From positions 1-64,000 of the IMG/VR virus record IMGVR_UViG_3300037189_012019: a stretch of DNA of 64,000 bases. One strand, given 5' to 3'. The notes under the pieces were generated by a model. It saw only the letters and a list, made by a program, of their open reading frames with translations, was not told where the DNA came from and ran no database searches. Every line of letters begins with the position of its first letter. Positions within the stretch are counted from its first letter, which is position 1. The translations under genes were made by a program, and so were the position numbers. This DNA comes from a virus. Below, in pieces: positions 1 to 7,522 of the stretch.

Positions 1-600
1 CAACAAGTATGCAAGATACTTGGCACTGCACATGCCGAAAGTAATTGGTGCATGATACTTGATGCCAAGACATGGTTTATTCGTCCACTTGATATAGAAG
101 AAATATTTGACCAATACAATCGTGCACATTGTGAAAGTTGGGACTGCAATAGTCCACATTGGCAGTCTGGTTTAGAGTTTCTAAAACAAAAATATAGCAT
201 TACAGATTTTAAGTGGATCAGTCCTGCTGGTGTTCCTTTTCTTGCTTATACACACGCCATGCGTGATATGGTTATGAGTGAACCAAACTTTATAGAATGG
301 TTTGAAAGTAATTGTCAGTTTCCAAGCAAAGCAAATCCTGACACACATGGTATAACTGAATTTTTATGTTACAGTGCTTGGATAAGCAAGAATAACTTAT
401 TTGATGATCTTTATAGTGGCAAACAAAAAATTGGTATTTACAATCTTGCGGATTGGGAAGTAGATACATTTTATAACTGGTTTGTTAAATTGCAAAATGA
501 TTACAAAGCACTCACTGCAAGTGTGCATCCTCGTGCTTATAAACTTCTTGATACTGCCCAACGTAATGCATGGGATGAGTTTGTAAAGGACCGTATATGA
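1..600 (+). CDS. Putative DUF6492-like glycosyltransferase-fold protein (5' partial)
   Basis: The frame is open from base 1, so the gene begins upstream; the first visible ATG is at 52, but in-frame codons before it continue the fold (QxxCKILG...ESNWCMILDAKTWFIRP). A segment of the form 'lDaktwFirPld' followed by an aromatic-rich C-terminal half resembles DUF6492/glycosyltransferase-like proteins, in which that aspartate sits where a nucleotide-sugar GT keeps its DxD. I see no clear DxD. The stop overlaps the start of the PIG-L deacetylase gene (ATGA), so the two are probably translated together and may act on the same glycan. The family call is tentative. Confidence 0.5.
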   Translation, partial: QQVCKILGTAHAESNWCMILDAKTWFIRPLDIEEIFDQYNRAHCESWDCNSPHWQSGLEFLKQKYSITDFKWISPAGVPFLAYTHAMRDMVMSEPNFIEWFESNCQFPSKANPDTHGITEFLCYSAWISKNNLFDDLYSGKQKIGIYNLADWEVDTFYNWFVKLQNDYKALTASVHPRAYKLLDTAQRNAWDEFVKDRI

Positions 601-1136
601 AAGCAGTTTGTTTAGTTGCTCACCCTGATGATTGTGTAATATTTGCTTGGGGATTTATAAGAAAGTATCAGCATTTTAATTGGAAGATTGTTTATCTTAC
701 ATACAATTCTAATGATCCACGTGCTATTGAAATGAAAAATTTCTGGAACAAATATGGAATTGAAACACAATTTGGTGGTTTTACTGATGATTGGAAATTT
801 GTAAAAAATAATGAATTAGGTTTTGATGGTGAAGATGCGCAAAAATTTTTACAGTATCATTGCAGTCAACATGATTTTGTATTAACACACAATCACCTTG
901 GCGAGTATGGTCACTTGCATCATAAATTTATTAATGAATCTATAACACATATTGCAAAACCAAAAGTGTATTTTGGTAATTTTCCACAATATTATAATGA
1001 AATTATTCACACAGAACCATACAATGTTCATGAATTGCCACTACATAAAGATGTGATATTAGGATTTGACAACAGCAGATTTAAGTATTATATTACAGAA
1101 GAAGCTAAATCATTATTAAATGAACGAATTACGTAA
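597..1136 (+). CDS. PIG-L/LmbE-family deacetylase
   Basis: The N-terminus carries the zinc-binding AHPDD motif (residues 8-12), and the distal THNHLGEYGHLHH segment (near residue 99) matches the conserved GEYGHxxH histidine motif of the GlcNAc-PI de-N-acetylase family. At 179 residues it is short for the family but keeps both metal-binding blocks. Family members hydrolyse N-acetyl groups from sugar-containing substrates; the substrate here is unknown. It overlaps the preceding glycosyltransferase-like gene by 4 nt and the following gene by 17 nt, suggesting a sugar-modifying operon. PIG-L proteins occur in several marine T4-like phages. Confidence 0.8.
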   Translation: MKAVCLVAHPDDCVIFAWGFIRKYQHFNWKIVYLTYNSNDPRAIEMKNFWNKYGIETQFGGFTDDWKFVKNNELGFDGEDAQKFLQYHCSQHDFVLTHNHLGEYGHLHHKFINESITHIAKPKVYFGNFPQYYNEIIHTEPYNVHELPLHKDVILGFDNSRFKYYITEEAKSLLNERIT

Positions 1137-1854
1137 GATTGCCCGTGAAGCCGCTAAAGAGGTAAAACCTGGTGAGCATGTCTGCAAGCATTGTGGACTT
1201 GCTTTCACTCGTGAGAGCAGTCTTGTTGTTCACCAATGTGAACCAAAAAGACGTGAAAACCAAAAGAATGAAAAGGGTGTGCGTATTGGTTATATTGCTT
1301 GGATGCGGTTTTATGAATTAACCCAAGGCAGTGCTAAACTTAAAACATATGAGGATTTTTGTAGCAGTTCATTGTATCAAGGTTTTGTAAAGTTTGGTCG
1401 TCATTGCCATGCCATTGATGCAATTAATGTTAATAAATTTATAGATTACGTGCTTACAAGCAAATACAAACTTGATAGTTGGACACGTGATAAAATTTAT
1501 GAATCATATCTTTGGGAATATGTCAGAACAGAAAAATATGATGAAGCAATGGAACGTAGTATTGAAACAATGCAACGTTGGGCAGAAGAAACCAAAGATG
1601 GCACCATAGAGTTTAGTGATTATTTTAAGAAGATTAGTACCAGTCGTTTAATAAATCATATCGTGCATGGTCGCATTAGTCCTTGGGTAATTTATTGCTG
1701 TGATGCTGGCATGGAAAAACTTGGTGAATTAAACGAAGAACAAGTTACTCTTGCTTTGCCATGGATTGACCCACCATTTTGGGAACGTAAATTAAAAATA
1801 CACGCTGCAGAAGCAGAACTTGCAAGGCAGATATTAGAAAAAGCAGGCTGCTAA
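1120..1854 (+). CDS. Zinc-finger phage protein of unknown function
   Basis: The protein of 244 residues has an N-terminal C2H2-like finger (CKHCGLAF then HxC, residues about 22-41) followed by a basic stretch (PKRRENQKNEK) and a mainly helical, Trp/Tyr-rich region. Finger plus basic patch suggests nucleic-acid binding, but I recognise no catalytic motif. It starts inside the 3' end of the PIG-L gene and its stop overlaps the next start (TAATG), so it is part of the same operon, which ends in a DnaE-like gene. A replication-associated role is possible from position only. Confidence 0.6.
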   Translation: MNELRKIAREAAKEVKPGEHVCKHCGLAFTRESSLVVHQCEPKRRENQKNEKGVRIGYIAWMRFYELTQGSAKLKTYEDFCSSSLYQGFVKFGRHCHAIDAINVNKFIDYVLTSKYKLDSWTRDKIYESYLWEYVRTEKYDEAMERSIETMQRWAEETKDGTIEFSDYFKKISTSRLINHIVHGRISPWVIYCCDAGMEKLGELNEEQVTLALPWIDPPFWERKLKIHAAEAELARQILEKAGC

Positions 1855-2105
1855 TGGCGGCACGATTTGTAGTTGGTACCGCATCATTGAAAGATATTCG
1901 TGACTTATCTGATAATGTCTATGCGCTTGATTTGATAATAAACAAAAGTTTTCTTATTATCGCTGATCCATCATTCTGGGTAAAGAATGAAGAAGATATT
2001 AAGGCATGGTGCAATTTTTCCTTGACAAAGTGGTCACAATACGGTACGATGTTAGGGTTTATTAATGATGAAGAACGTAGTTTATTTTTAATGAGATGGG
2101 CATAA
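1854..2105 (+). CDS. Small hypothetical protein
   Basis: An 83-residue protein starting in a TAATG overlap with the zinc-finger gene and ending directly against the next start (TAA then ATG). It is acidic/aromatic with no signal peptide or membrane segment and no motif I recognise. I checked whether it could be a broken N-terminal part of the DnaE-like gene downstream; it lacks polymerase motifs, so it looks like a separate small operon member. Confidence 0.55.
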   Translation: MAARFVVGTASLKDIRDLSDNVYALDLIINKSFLIIADPSFWVKNEEDIKAWCNFSLTKWSQYGTMLGFINDEERSLFLMRWA

Positions 2106-2666
2106 ATGGATATTGACATAGATTTCGGAAGCCGTGAGGATATCTTGAAACTTATCAAGCACGTGCCTGCGTCTATACGCCGTGACGGTAACGTTGTCAA
2201 GCACAACACTGGAGTCTATGTCAATCCCATACCCCAAAACCCACTTACTGGTTTAAGCAATGTTGATTATGATGCGGCAGAAGAATTAGGTTATATGAAG
2301 TTAGACCTACTAAATGTTCACGTTTATAATTCAGTTTGCAGTAACGAGCATCTTGACGAACTCTGTAAACGTGAACCACAGTGGGAACTATTAAAAGAAA
2401 GGGATTTTGTTGCCAAACTTATTCATTTATCAAATCATTTTGATGTCTTACAACAACATCATCCTACTTCAATGGATATGTTGGCTATGGTATTGGCAAT
2501 CATTCGTCCATCCAAACGACACCTTATCGGAAAACGATGGCGAGAAATAGCTGATGAGATTTGGATTAAACCAAATGAAGGTTATTATTTTAAGAAAGCG
2601 CATGCTTATGGCTATGCACAATTAGTTATGGTTCATATGAATTTGTTAACCGAGTCGTTTAACTAA
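2106..2666 (+). CDS. Miniature DnaE-like (Pol III alpha palm) protein
   Basis: At only 186 residues it holds, in order, elements of bacterial DNA polymerase III alpha: MDIDIDFGSR at the N-terminus (like the PDxDIDF catalytic-Asp motif), KHNTGVYV (like KHAAGVVI), ELGYMKLDLLNV (like GLVKFDFLGL, third catalytic Asp), an AIIRPS segment (like ALxRPG) and FKKAHAYGYA (like FNKSHAAAYA). PHP, thumb, most of the fingers, beta-binding and OB domains are absent. The same blocks occur in the larger DnaE-like gene at 7509-9209. Typical DnaE exceeds 1000 residues. It could be a reduced polymerase, a regulatory decoy or a repurposed fold. Homology is by motif order seen by eye. Confidence 0.65.
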   Translation: MDIDIDFGSREDILKLIKHVPASIRRDGNVVKHNTGVYVNPIPQNPLTGLSNVDYDAAEELGYMKLDLLNVHVYNSVCSNEHLDELCKREPQWELLKERDFVAKLIHLSNHFDVLQQHHPTSMDMLAMVLAIIRPSKRHLIGKRWREIADEIWIKPNEGYYFKKAHAYGYAQLVMVHMNLLTESFN

Positions 2667-3020
2667 CTGAACAACTCTGCGTTTTGTTCTACGTTCTGCA
2701 AGTTTTGCAATGCTTACTATGTGACCACACTGCTCTCTTATATCTTTTGTTGTAAGTGTTACTGTACTATAACGATATTTGTCCCAACCATGCTTTAAAA
2801 AAATATTGATTGGTATCAACCGATTACTTTCCCACCACCATATTTCTGCTGCTTCTAAAAAACCACGTTTATCTTCTTCGGTTTTTAATTTATTAAAGGC
2901 ATACATGGAAACAATGTCGCCATCAAAATTTTGTATAATTCCAATAAAGTCCGCAGTGGGATATTTTATGTAACTTAAGAAGGGATATTGTTCAAGCATT
3001 TGTTCCAGTGAAAAACTCAT
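2646..3020 (-). CDS. Hypothetical phage protein
   Basis: This minus-strand gene converges with the DnaE-like gene and overlaps its end by 21 nt. An upstream in-frame start exists at 3077, but the internal Met at 3020 (MSFSLEQ) gives a more typical N-terminus and leaves 26 nt to the divergent gene at 3047. The product of about 124 residues is Trp-rich in the middle (EIWWWES) with a basic C-terminus (ERRTKRRVVQLVKR). I do not recognise a family. Confidence 0.55.
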   Translation of the reverse strand: MSFSLEQMLEQYPFLSYIKYPTADFIGIIQNFDGDIVSMYAFNKLKTEEDKRGFLEAAEIWWWESNRLIPINIFLKHGWDKYRYSTVTLTTKDIREQCGHIVSIAKLAERRTKRRVVQLVKRLG

Positions 3021-3046
3021 AATAAATATTAAAAAGGGTCCATTAG

Positions 3047-3835
3047 TTGCAGCAAATTTCAGGTTATTTATATCCACAAATTATAACTGTTGTAAAGAAC
3101 AGCGACCTTGCATTACACAGGGAGAATCAGTTGTTTTACGCCAAACCATTACAAATCTATAAAGGTGTAGATAATAGATTTAAGTTCGTTATTAAAAATA
3201 ATGACCAAAAACCTGCGAGCCTTTTACAAAGCACAGTTTTATTTAATTTAATTGATAGCACTACAAAAGAATTAGTATTTTCACGCAATCTTGACCTTGT
3301 TTATACACGTGATGGTGTAGCAACTTGTCTTATTGAAGGCAGTTTACTTGATAATATAAACGCTGGTTTATATAATTACAGCATTGTTGCTACAAATGGT
3401 AGTGGTGAACAAGAAATTGTTTACAGCGATGACAACTATCAGGCACAGGGTCAAGCTAGAATAAACGATGGTGTTTATCCACAGTTTACTTCAAGCTATC
3501 TTGCTAACAATTTTACCTATAGTAATGACGGCGATACAAACTATGTAAATGTTGCTTATAGCAGTAGCTTCTTGACAGCAAATTATGTTCGTGGTAGTGC
3601 TGTTTATCAGACCGTACAATATAATGCAAATGCTTTTACTGGCAATATCCAGTTACAAGCAAGTTTGGACGCAAAGAGTGTGGTTGATGCTAACAGCTTT
3701 ACTACAATAAGTTATGCTAACTGTGCTAATGTCAGTGGCACAAATTACTTTAATTTCCAAGGCAAATATCGTGCTGTAAGATTTAAAGTAAGCCAAATTA
3801 GCGGTCAGATGAATTACATTTATTATCGTCCTTGA
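3047..3835 (+). CDS. Putative virion structural protein, Ig-like fold
   Basis: A 262-residue protein that appears to begin at TTG 3047. Its N-terminal half (YKGVDNRFKFVIKNNDQKP, then a beta-rich segment with YTRDGVATCLI) looks like the immunoglobulin-like modules of phage baseplate/fibre proteins. The C-terminal half is Asn/Ser/Tyr-rich beta structure with few charges. There is no signal peptide. This composition is typical of tail-associated or decoration proteins. The exact virion location cannot be read from sequence. Confidence 0.55.
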   Translation: MQQISGYLYPQIITVVKNSDLALHRENQLFYAKPLQIYKGVDNRFKFVIKNNDQKPASLLQSTVLFNLIDSTTKELVFSRNLDLVYTRDGVATCLIEGSLLDNINAGLYNYSIVATNGSGEQEIVYSDDNYQAQGQARINDGVYPQFTSSYLANNFTYSNDGDTNYVNVAYSSSFLTANYVRGSAVYQTVQYNANAFTGNIQLQASLDAKSVVDANSFTTISYANCANVSGTNYFNFQGKYRAVRFKVSQISGQMNYIYYRP

Positions 3836-3860
3836 CAGATTACCATAAATCTGTTATATT
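3832..3860 (+). promoter_or_regulatory. Sigma70-type promoter, predicted leaderless (primase)
   Basis: Perfect TTGACA (3832-3837), 17-nt spacer, TATATT (3855-3860). The primase ATG begins 7 nt after the -10 box, where +1 is expected, so the mRNA would be leaderless. Confidence 0.8.
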
Positions 3861-3866
3861 AATGTA

Positions 3867-4865
3867 ATGGAAATTACCAACCAACTACTGGCACACTTGC
3901 CATGGAAAAAGAAAGCTACTCCAAGTGGATGGATTAGCTTTAACGCACCATGCTGTCAGCATTTAGGACATGAAGCCGATACTCGTGGTCGTGGTGGCGT
4001 TCATCAAACACCAGAAGGCGGTATCAATTATCATTGTTTTAATTGTCATTACACTTGTAGTTGGCAACCTGGTCGTCGTTTAAGTTATAAAATGCGGCGT
4101 TGGATGAACTGGCTTGGTATGGGTGAAGACCTTATAGGTCGTCTTGCATTATTTGCTATCAGCCAAGAGACCACCAAGCCAGTTGTAGTTGAACCACGTG
4201 AGTTACCTACCTATGAACCACGTGATCCTTGTCCTGGTCGTCCAATTACAAATTGGTTAAATGATGGATATATCAATGAAGCAGATTATAACAGTCTTGA
4301 AAATGCTATCAATTATCTTGATACTCGTGGTTTTGGCGATAAGTTGCATGAGTTTTATTGGACTAATGATGCGGCATTGCGTAACCGTGTGTTAGTTCCA
4401 TTTACTTGGAACAATAAGCCCATGGGTTTCAGTGGACGGTTATTTGAAGATGGTAAGAAAAAGATCAAATACTTTTCAAACTATCCAAGCAACATGATAT
4501 GGGGATATGATAAACAACACAAGAACGCAAAGTTCTGTATTGTAGTTGAAGGATTACTTGATGCAGTTGCCATTGGTGCACTTGCAATTTGTAGTAATGA
4601 AATTAATGATATACAAGCTGATGTTATTGAAACGCTTGACCGTGATATTATTGTTGTCCCTGATCGTGATAAAGCTGGTCACGCAATGGTTGATGCTGCC
4701 CTAAGATATGGTTGGAGTGTGGCATTTCCTGATTGGGAAAGTGGTATTAAAGATACTGCAGATGCGGTAGCCAAGTATGGACATACATTTACTATGAAAA
4801 GCATTTTAAGTAGTGTTGAACAATCTAGCTTAAAAATAAAATTACAAACAAAAAGATGGTTTTAA
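3867..4865 (+). CDS. DNA primase, zinc-binding plus toprim (T4 gp61-like)
   Basis: The 332-residue protein has an N-terminal zinc-ribbon (PCCQH around residue 27, HCFNCHYTC near residue 56) and a C-terminal toprim domain with the glutamate motif CIVVEGLLDAVAI and the DxD-type motif VVPDRDKAG. Size and layout match the T4 gp61-type primase that works with the gp41 helicase, encoded 1.2 kb downstream. It should synthesise RNA primers for lagging-strand replication. Its start coincides with the predicted +1 of a strong sigma70-like promoter, and there is no Shine-Dalgarno, consistent with early leaderless expression. Confidence 0.85.
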   Translation: MEITNQLLAHLPWKKKATPSGWISFNAPCCQHLGHEADTRGRGGVHQTPEGGINYHCFNCHYTCSWQPGRRLSYKMRRWMNWLGMGEDLIGRLALFAISQETTKPVVVEPRELPTYEPRDPCPGRPITNWLNDGYINEADYNSLENAINYLDTRGFGDKLHEFYWTNDAALRNRVLVPFTWNNKPMGFSGRLFEDGKKKIKYFSNYPSNMIWGYDKQHKNAKFCIVVEGLLDAVAIGALAICSNEINDIQADVIETLDRDIIVVPDRDKAGHAMVDAALRYGWSVAFPDWESGIKDTADAVAKYGHTFTMKSILSSVEQSSLKIKLQTKRWF

Positions 4866-6037
4866 TTTATATATTTGTTCATAATTTTTAAGTATATTTC
4901 TTTATCTTTTGCTTTTGGTGCACATAAACCACATCTGCAAAGTTGTTTGGCACATTTTATTACAGGTAATGTTTTATTTTCTAAATTTGTTTTTGTAAAA
5001 TTTAAAAGTTCATTATAATTTTTTAAATTACCAATAGGACCGATATTTCCAGAAAAATTCATCATACAATCTTTATTAACAAATATTTCTTCTGTAACTT
5101 GTTTCACAAAAACAAAAAAATAATTTACTGAGCAATACCAATCAAAAAAATTGTTATTAACAAAACTTACTTTATTTTTATAATTTTGATTTGTAGATAA
5201 TAAACGACCACCACAGCAGCATCTACCTTGTTCATTTAAATTATTATTTTTGTCAATAGAAGTTACAGTGTTTTTATTTCTACCATTATATTCCTCTTCA
5301 AACCAAGATATTTGTTCTTGAGAATATGTGTATTTGGGTTCATGATTTTCTGGACGATCAAGATAAACATTATAATACCAAGTTTCTTTTTTTTTAAGTT
5401 CTGAATTATAATTATCGGGAGCTTTGGCTAATGGTTGATCAAGCTGTCTTATTAAAAATCTCATATTGTTTTCTTGACAAAAAGAAATCATATCTAAACA
5501 ATATTCCCATTTTTTAGGATTCATTAGAATTACAACTTTAAAATTTTTATTATTGCTTTTTAAAAATAACAAATTTTCTTTAAAAATTTCTAATTGTTTG
5601 TCTGTGTTTTCAGAATGAAAGCTACACGTAAATTCATCTATATAATTTAATATCTGATTTAATATTTTTTGACTTAAAATTAAATTTGTAGTTGTAGTAA
5701 TTGTCAAATTCCAATTATATTTTTGATGTTTTTCTTTGCTTTGTTTTAAAATTGTAACAATGTCAGGATGATATAAACTTTCTCCACCATATACATTCAA
5801 AACGGCACTTTGTAAATTTTTCTTTGCTTGCATATAAATGTCAACATATTCATATAAAAAATCTAAAGTTTTTAAACATTTTTCTAAATTTGGATGAGGA
5901 ATACTGTTTTCATGTCCACCGTAAATACCTTTGTCACAATATCCACAGTCCAAATTACATTTTAAGGTAATTTCCCAATCAATCAAAAAAGATAATTTAT
6001 TATTATACGAAACTGCGCCTTCAACAGATGTAATCAT
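4862..6037 (-). CDS. Radical SAM enzyme with Cys-rich C-terminus
   Basis: A CNLDCGYC motif (CxxxCxxC, residues about 27-34) identifies a radical SAM 4Fe-4S cluster, followed by NVYGGESLYHPD (GGE motif) that contacts SAM. The C-terminus holds further cysteines (GRCCCGGR, CAKQLCRCGLC), as in SPASM-like auxiliary-cluster proteins that modify peptides or small molecules. It lies on the opposite strand between primase and helicase, is more AT-rich and Asn/Lys-rich than its neighbours, and has its own late-type promoter: features of a mobile cargo gene. The substrate is unknown. Confidence 0.8.
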   Translation of the reverse strand: MITSVEGAVSYNNKLSFLIDWEITLKCNLDCGYCDKGIYGGHENSIPHPNLEKCLKTLDFLYEYVDIYMQAKKNLQSAVLNVYGGESLYHPDIVTILKQSKEKHQKYNWNLTITTTTNLILSQKILNQILNYIDEFTCSFHSENTDKQLEIFKENLLFLKSNNKNFKVVILMNPKKWEYCLDMISFCQENNMRFLIRQLDQPLAKAPDNYNSELKKKETWYYNVYLDRPENHEPKYTYSQEQISWFEEEYNGRNKNTVTSIDKNNNLNEQGRCCCGGRLLSTNQNYKNKVSFVNNNFFDWYCSVNYFFVFVKQVTEEIFVNKDCMMNFSGNIGPIGNLKNYNELLNFTKTNLENKTLPVIKCAKQLCRCGLCAPKAKDKEIYLKIMNKYIN

Positions 6038-6040
6038 CGT

Positions 6041-6049
6041 AATATTTAC
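6041..6049 (-). promoter_or_regulatory. T4-type late promoter (minus strand, radical SAM gene)
   Basis: GTAAATATT on the minus strand. With T4 spacing (last A of the box at -6), +1 falls on the A of the radical SAM ATG at 6037, again predicting a leaderless mRNA. Confidence 0.6.
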
Positions 6050-6083
6050 CTACTACTATTGTGCGGTTTAAATAAAAAACTAA

Positions 6084-6112
6084 TAGAAAATTTAAAGTTT
6101 TTATGATACAAT
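6084..6112 (+). promoter_or_regulatory. Sigma70-type promoter, predicted leaderless (helicase)
   Basis: TAGAAA (6084-6089), 17-nt spacer, TACAAT (6107-6112). The helicase ATG is at 6119, 7 nt after the -10 box, the same geometry as at the primase. No Shine-Dalgarno is present. Confidence 0.7.
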
Positions 6113-6118
6113 AGTGTT

Positions 6119-7522
6119 ATGTCTAAATCTTATGATACCCAAGTTCAAAAACTATTCATTGAAATGATGTTAAGTGATCCACAAAGCTATGTGCGTGTCC
6201 AAAACATTTTCAATCCAAACAACTTTGACCGTAGTTTACAAAGTGCTGCAAGGTTCATTAAAGAACATTGTGACAAGCATACTATTATGCCATTAGTAGA
6301 ACAAATTAATGCTGCCACCAGCAATACTTTCCAACCAATACCTGGTATGACCGACGACCATACAAGTTGGTTCTTGGAAGAATTTGAAGGTTTTACTAAA
6401 CAAAAAGAACTTGAACGTGCAATTCTTAAAGCCGCAGATATGCTTGAGAAGGGTGACTTTGATCCTGTTGAAAAAATTATTAAAGATGCAGTACAAATAA
6501 GTTTAACCAAAGACCTTGGAACTGATTATTTCCTTGATCCTATTGCACGATTGAATAAAATTAAAGACAATAATGGTCAAACAAGTAGTGGTTGGACTAC
6601 ACTTGATAAGAAGTTATTTGGTGGATTTAACCGTGGTGAGTTGAATATCTTTGCTGGTGGTTCTGGTAGTGGTAAATCATTGTTCATGCAGAATATTGCA
6701 TGTAATTGGATATTGGCTGGTCTTAATGGCGTATACATTACACTTGAATTAAGTGAAGAACTTACTGCCATGCGTATTGATGGTATGCTTACCAATACAC
6801 CGTCACGAGATATCTTTAAGAGTATTGAAGATATTGAAGTTAAAGTTAAGATGCTTGGTAAGAAAAGTGGCAGATTACAAATCAAATATATGCCAGCACA
6901 AAGCAATATCAATGACGTTCGTGCTTATATTAAAGAACTTCAAATCCGCACAGGTCGTCGTGTAGACTTTGTTATGATTGATTACCTTGATCTTCTTATG
7001 CCAGTAAGTGCAAAAGTAAGTCCAAGCGATCTGTTCGTTAAAGACAAGTATGTCAGTGAAGAAATTCGTAACTTTGCAAAAGAATTAGACATACTTCTTG
7101 TAACTGCTTCACAGTTAAACCGTGCATCGGTAGAAGAAGTTGAATTTGACCACAGTCATATCAGTGGTGGTATCAGTAAGATTAACACTGCGGATAATTT
7201 GTTTGGTATCTTTACAAGTCGTAGTATGCGTGAACATGGCAAGTATCAACTACAACTTATGAAGACTCGTAGTAGTAGTGGTGTTGGACAGAAGATTGAA
7301 CTTGAATTTGATATTGATAGTTTGCGTATTCGTGATTTGGCAGAAGATCCAGATTATCAACAATTTAAGAAACAAAGCAGTAGTATCTTTGCAAGCATCA
7401 AGGGTGGCAGTAATGTTAAGCCATCAACAGAAGCAGTGGTAGAAGATCAACCTGGTAAAATACAGGCTGATGTAAACAGCAGTGCGCTACGACAAATGTT
7501 AAACAATCTTAAGCAGAAATAA
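6119..7522 (+). CDS. Replicative DNA helicase, DnaB/T4 gp41 family
   Basis: A 467-residue RecA-fold helicase with Walker A GGSGSGKS (residue about 180), Walker B-like VMIDYLDLL, and a downstream LLVTASQLNR segment (sensor/H3-like). Length is close to T4 gp41. It should form a hexamer on the lagging strand and pair with the primase at 3867. Its start coincides with the predicted transcription start of a sigma70-like promoter. The 3' end overlaps the convergent DnaE-like gene by 14 nt. Confidence 0.88.
   Translation: MSKSYDTQVQKLFIEMMLSDPQSYVRVQNIFNPNNFDRSLQSAARFIKEHCDKHTIMPLVEQINAATSNTFQPIPGMTDDHTSWFLEEFEGFTKQKELERAILKAADMLEKGDFDPVEKIIKDAVQISLTKDLGTDYFLDPIARLNKIKDNNGQTSSGWTTLDKKLFGGFNRGELNIFAGGSGSGKSLFMQNIACNWILAGLNGVYITLELSEELTAMRIDGMLTNTPSRDIFKSIEDIEVKVKMLGKKSGRLQIKYMPAQSNINDVRAYIKELQIRTGRRVDFVMIDYLDLLMPVSAKVSPSDLFVKDKYVSEEIRNFAKELDILLVTASQLNRASVEEVEFDHSHISGGISKINTADNLFGIFTSRSMREHGKYQLQLMKTRSSSGVGQKIELEFDIDSLRIRDLAEDPDYQQFKKQSSSIFASIKGGSNVKPSTEAVVEDQPGKIQADVNSSALRQMLNNLKQK

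Noticed and set aside
1854-2666. The 83-residue gene plus mini-DnaE as one frameshifted polymerase gene
   Set aside because: The upstream gene has no DnaE motif, and the two meet cleanly at TAA-ATG; the mini-DnaE already has its own start and conserved order.
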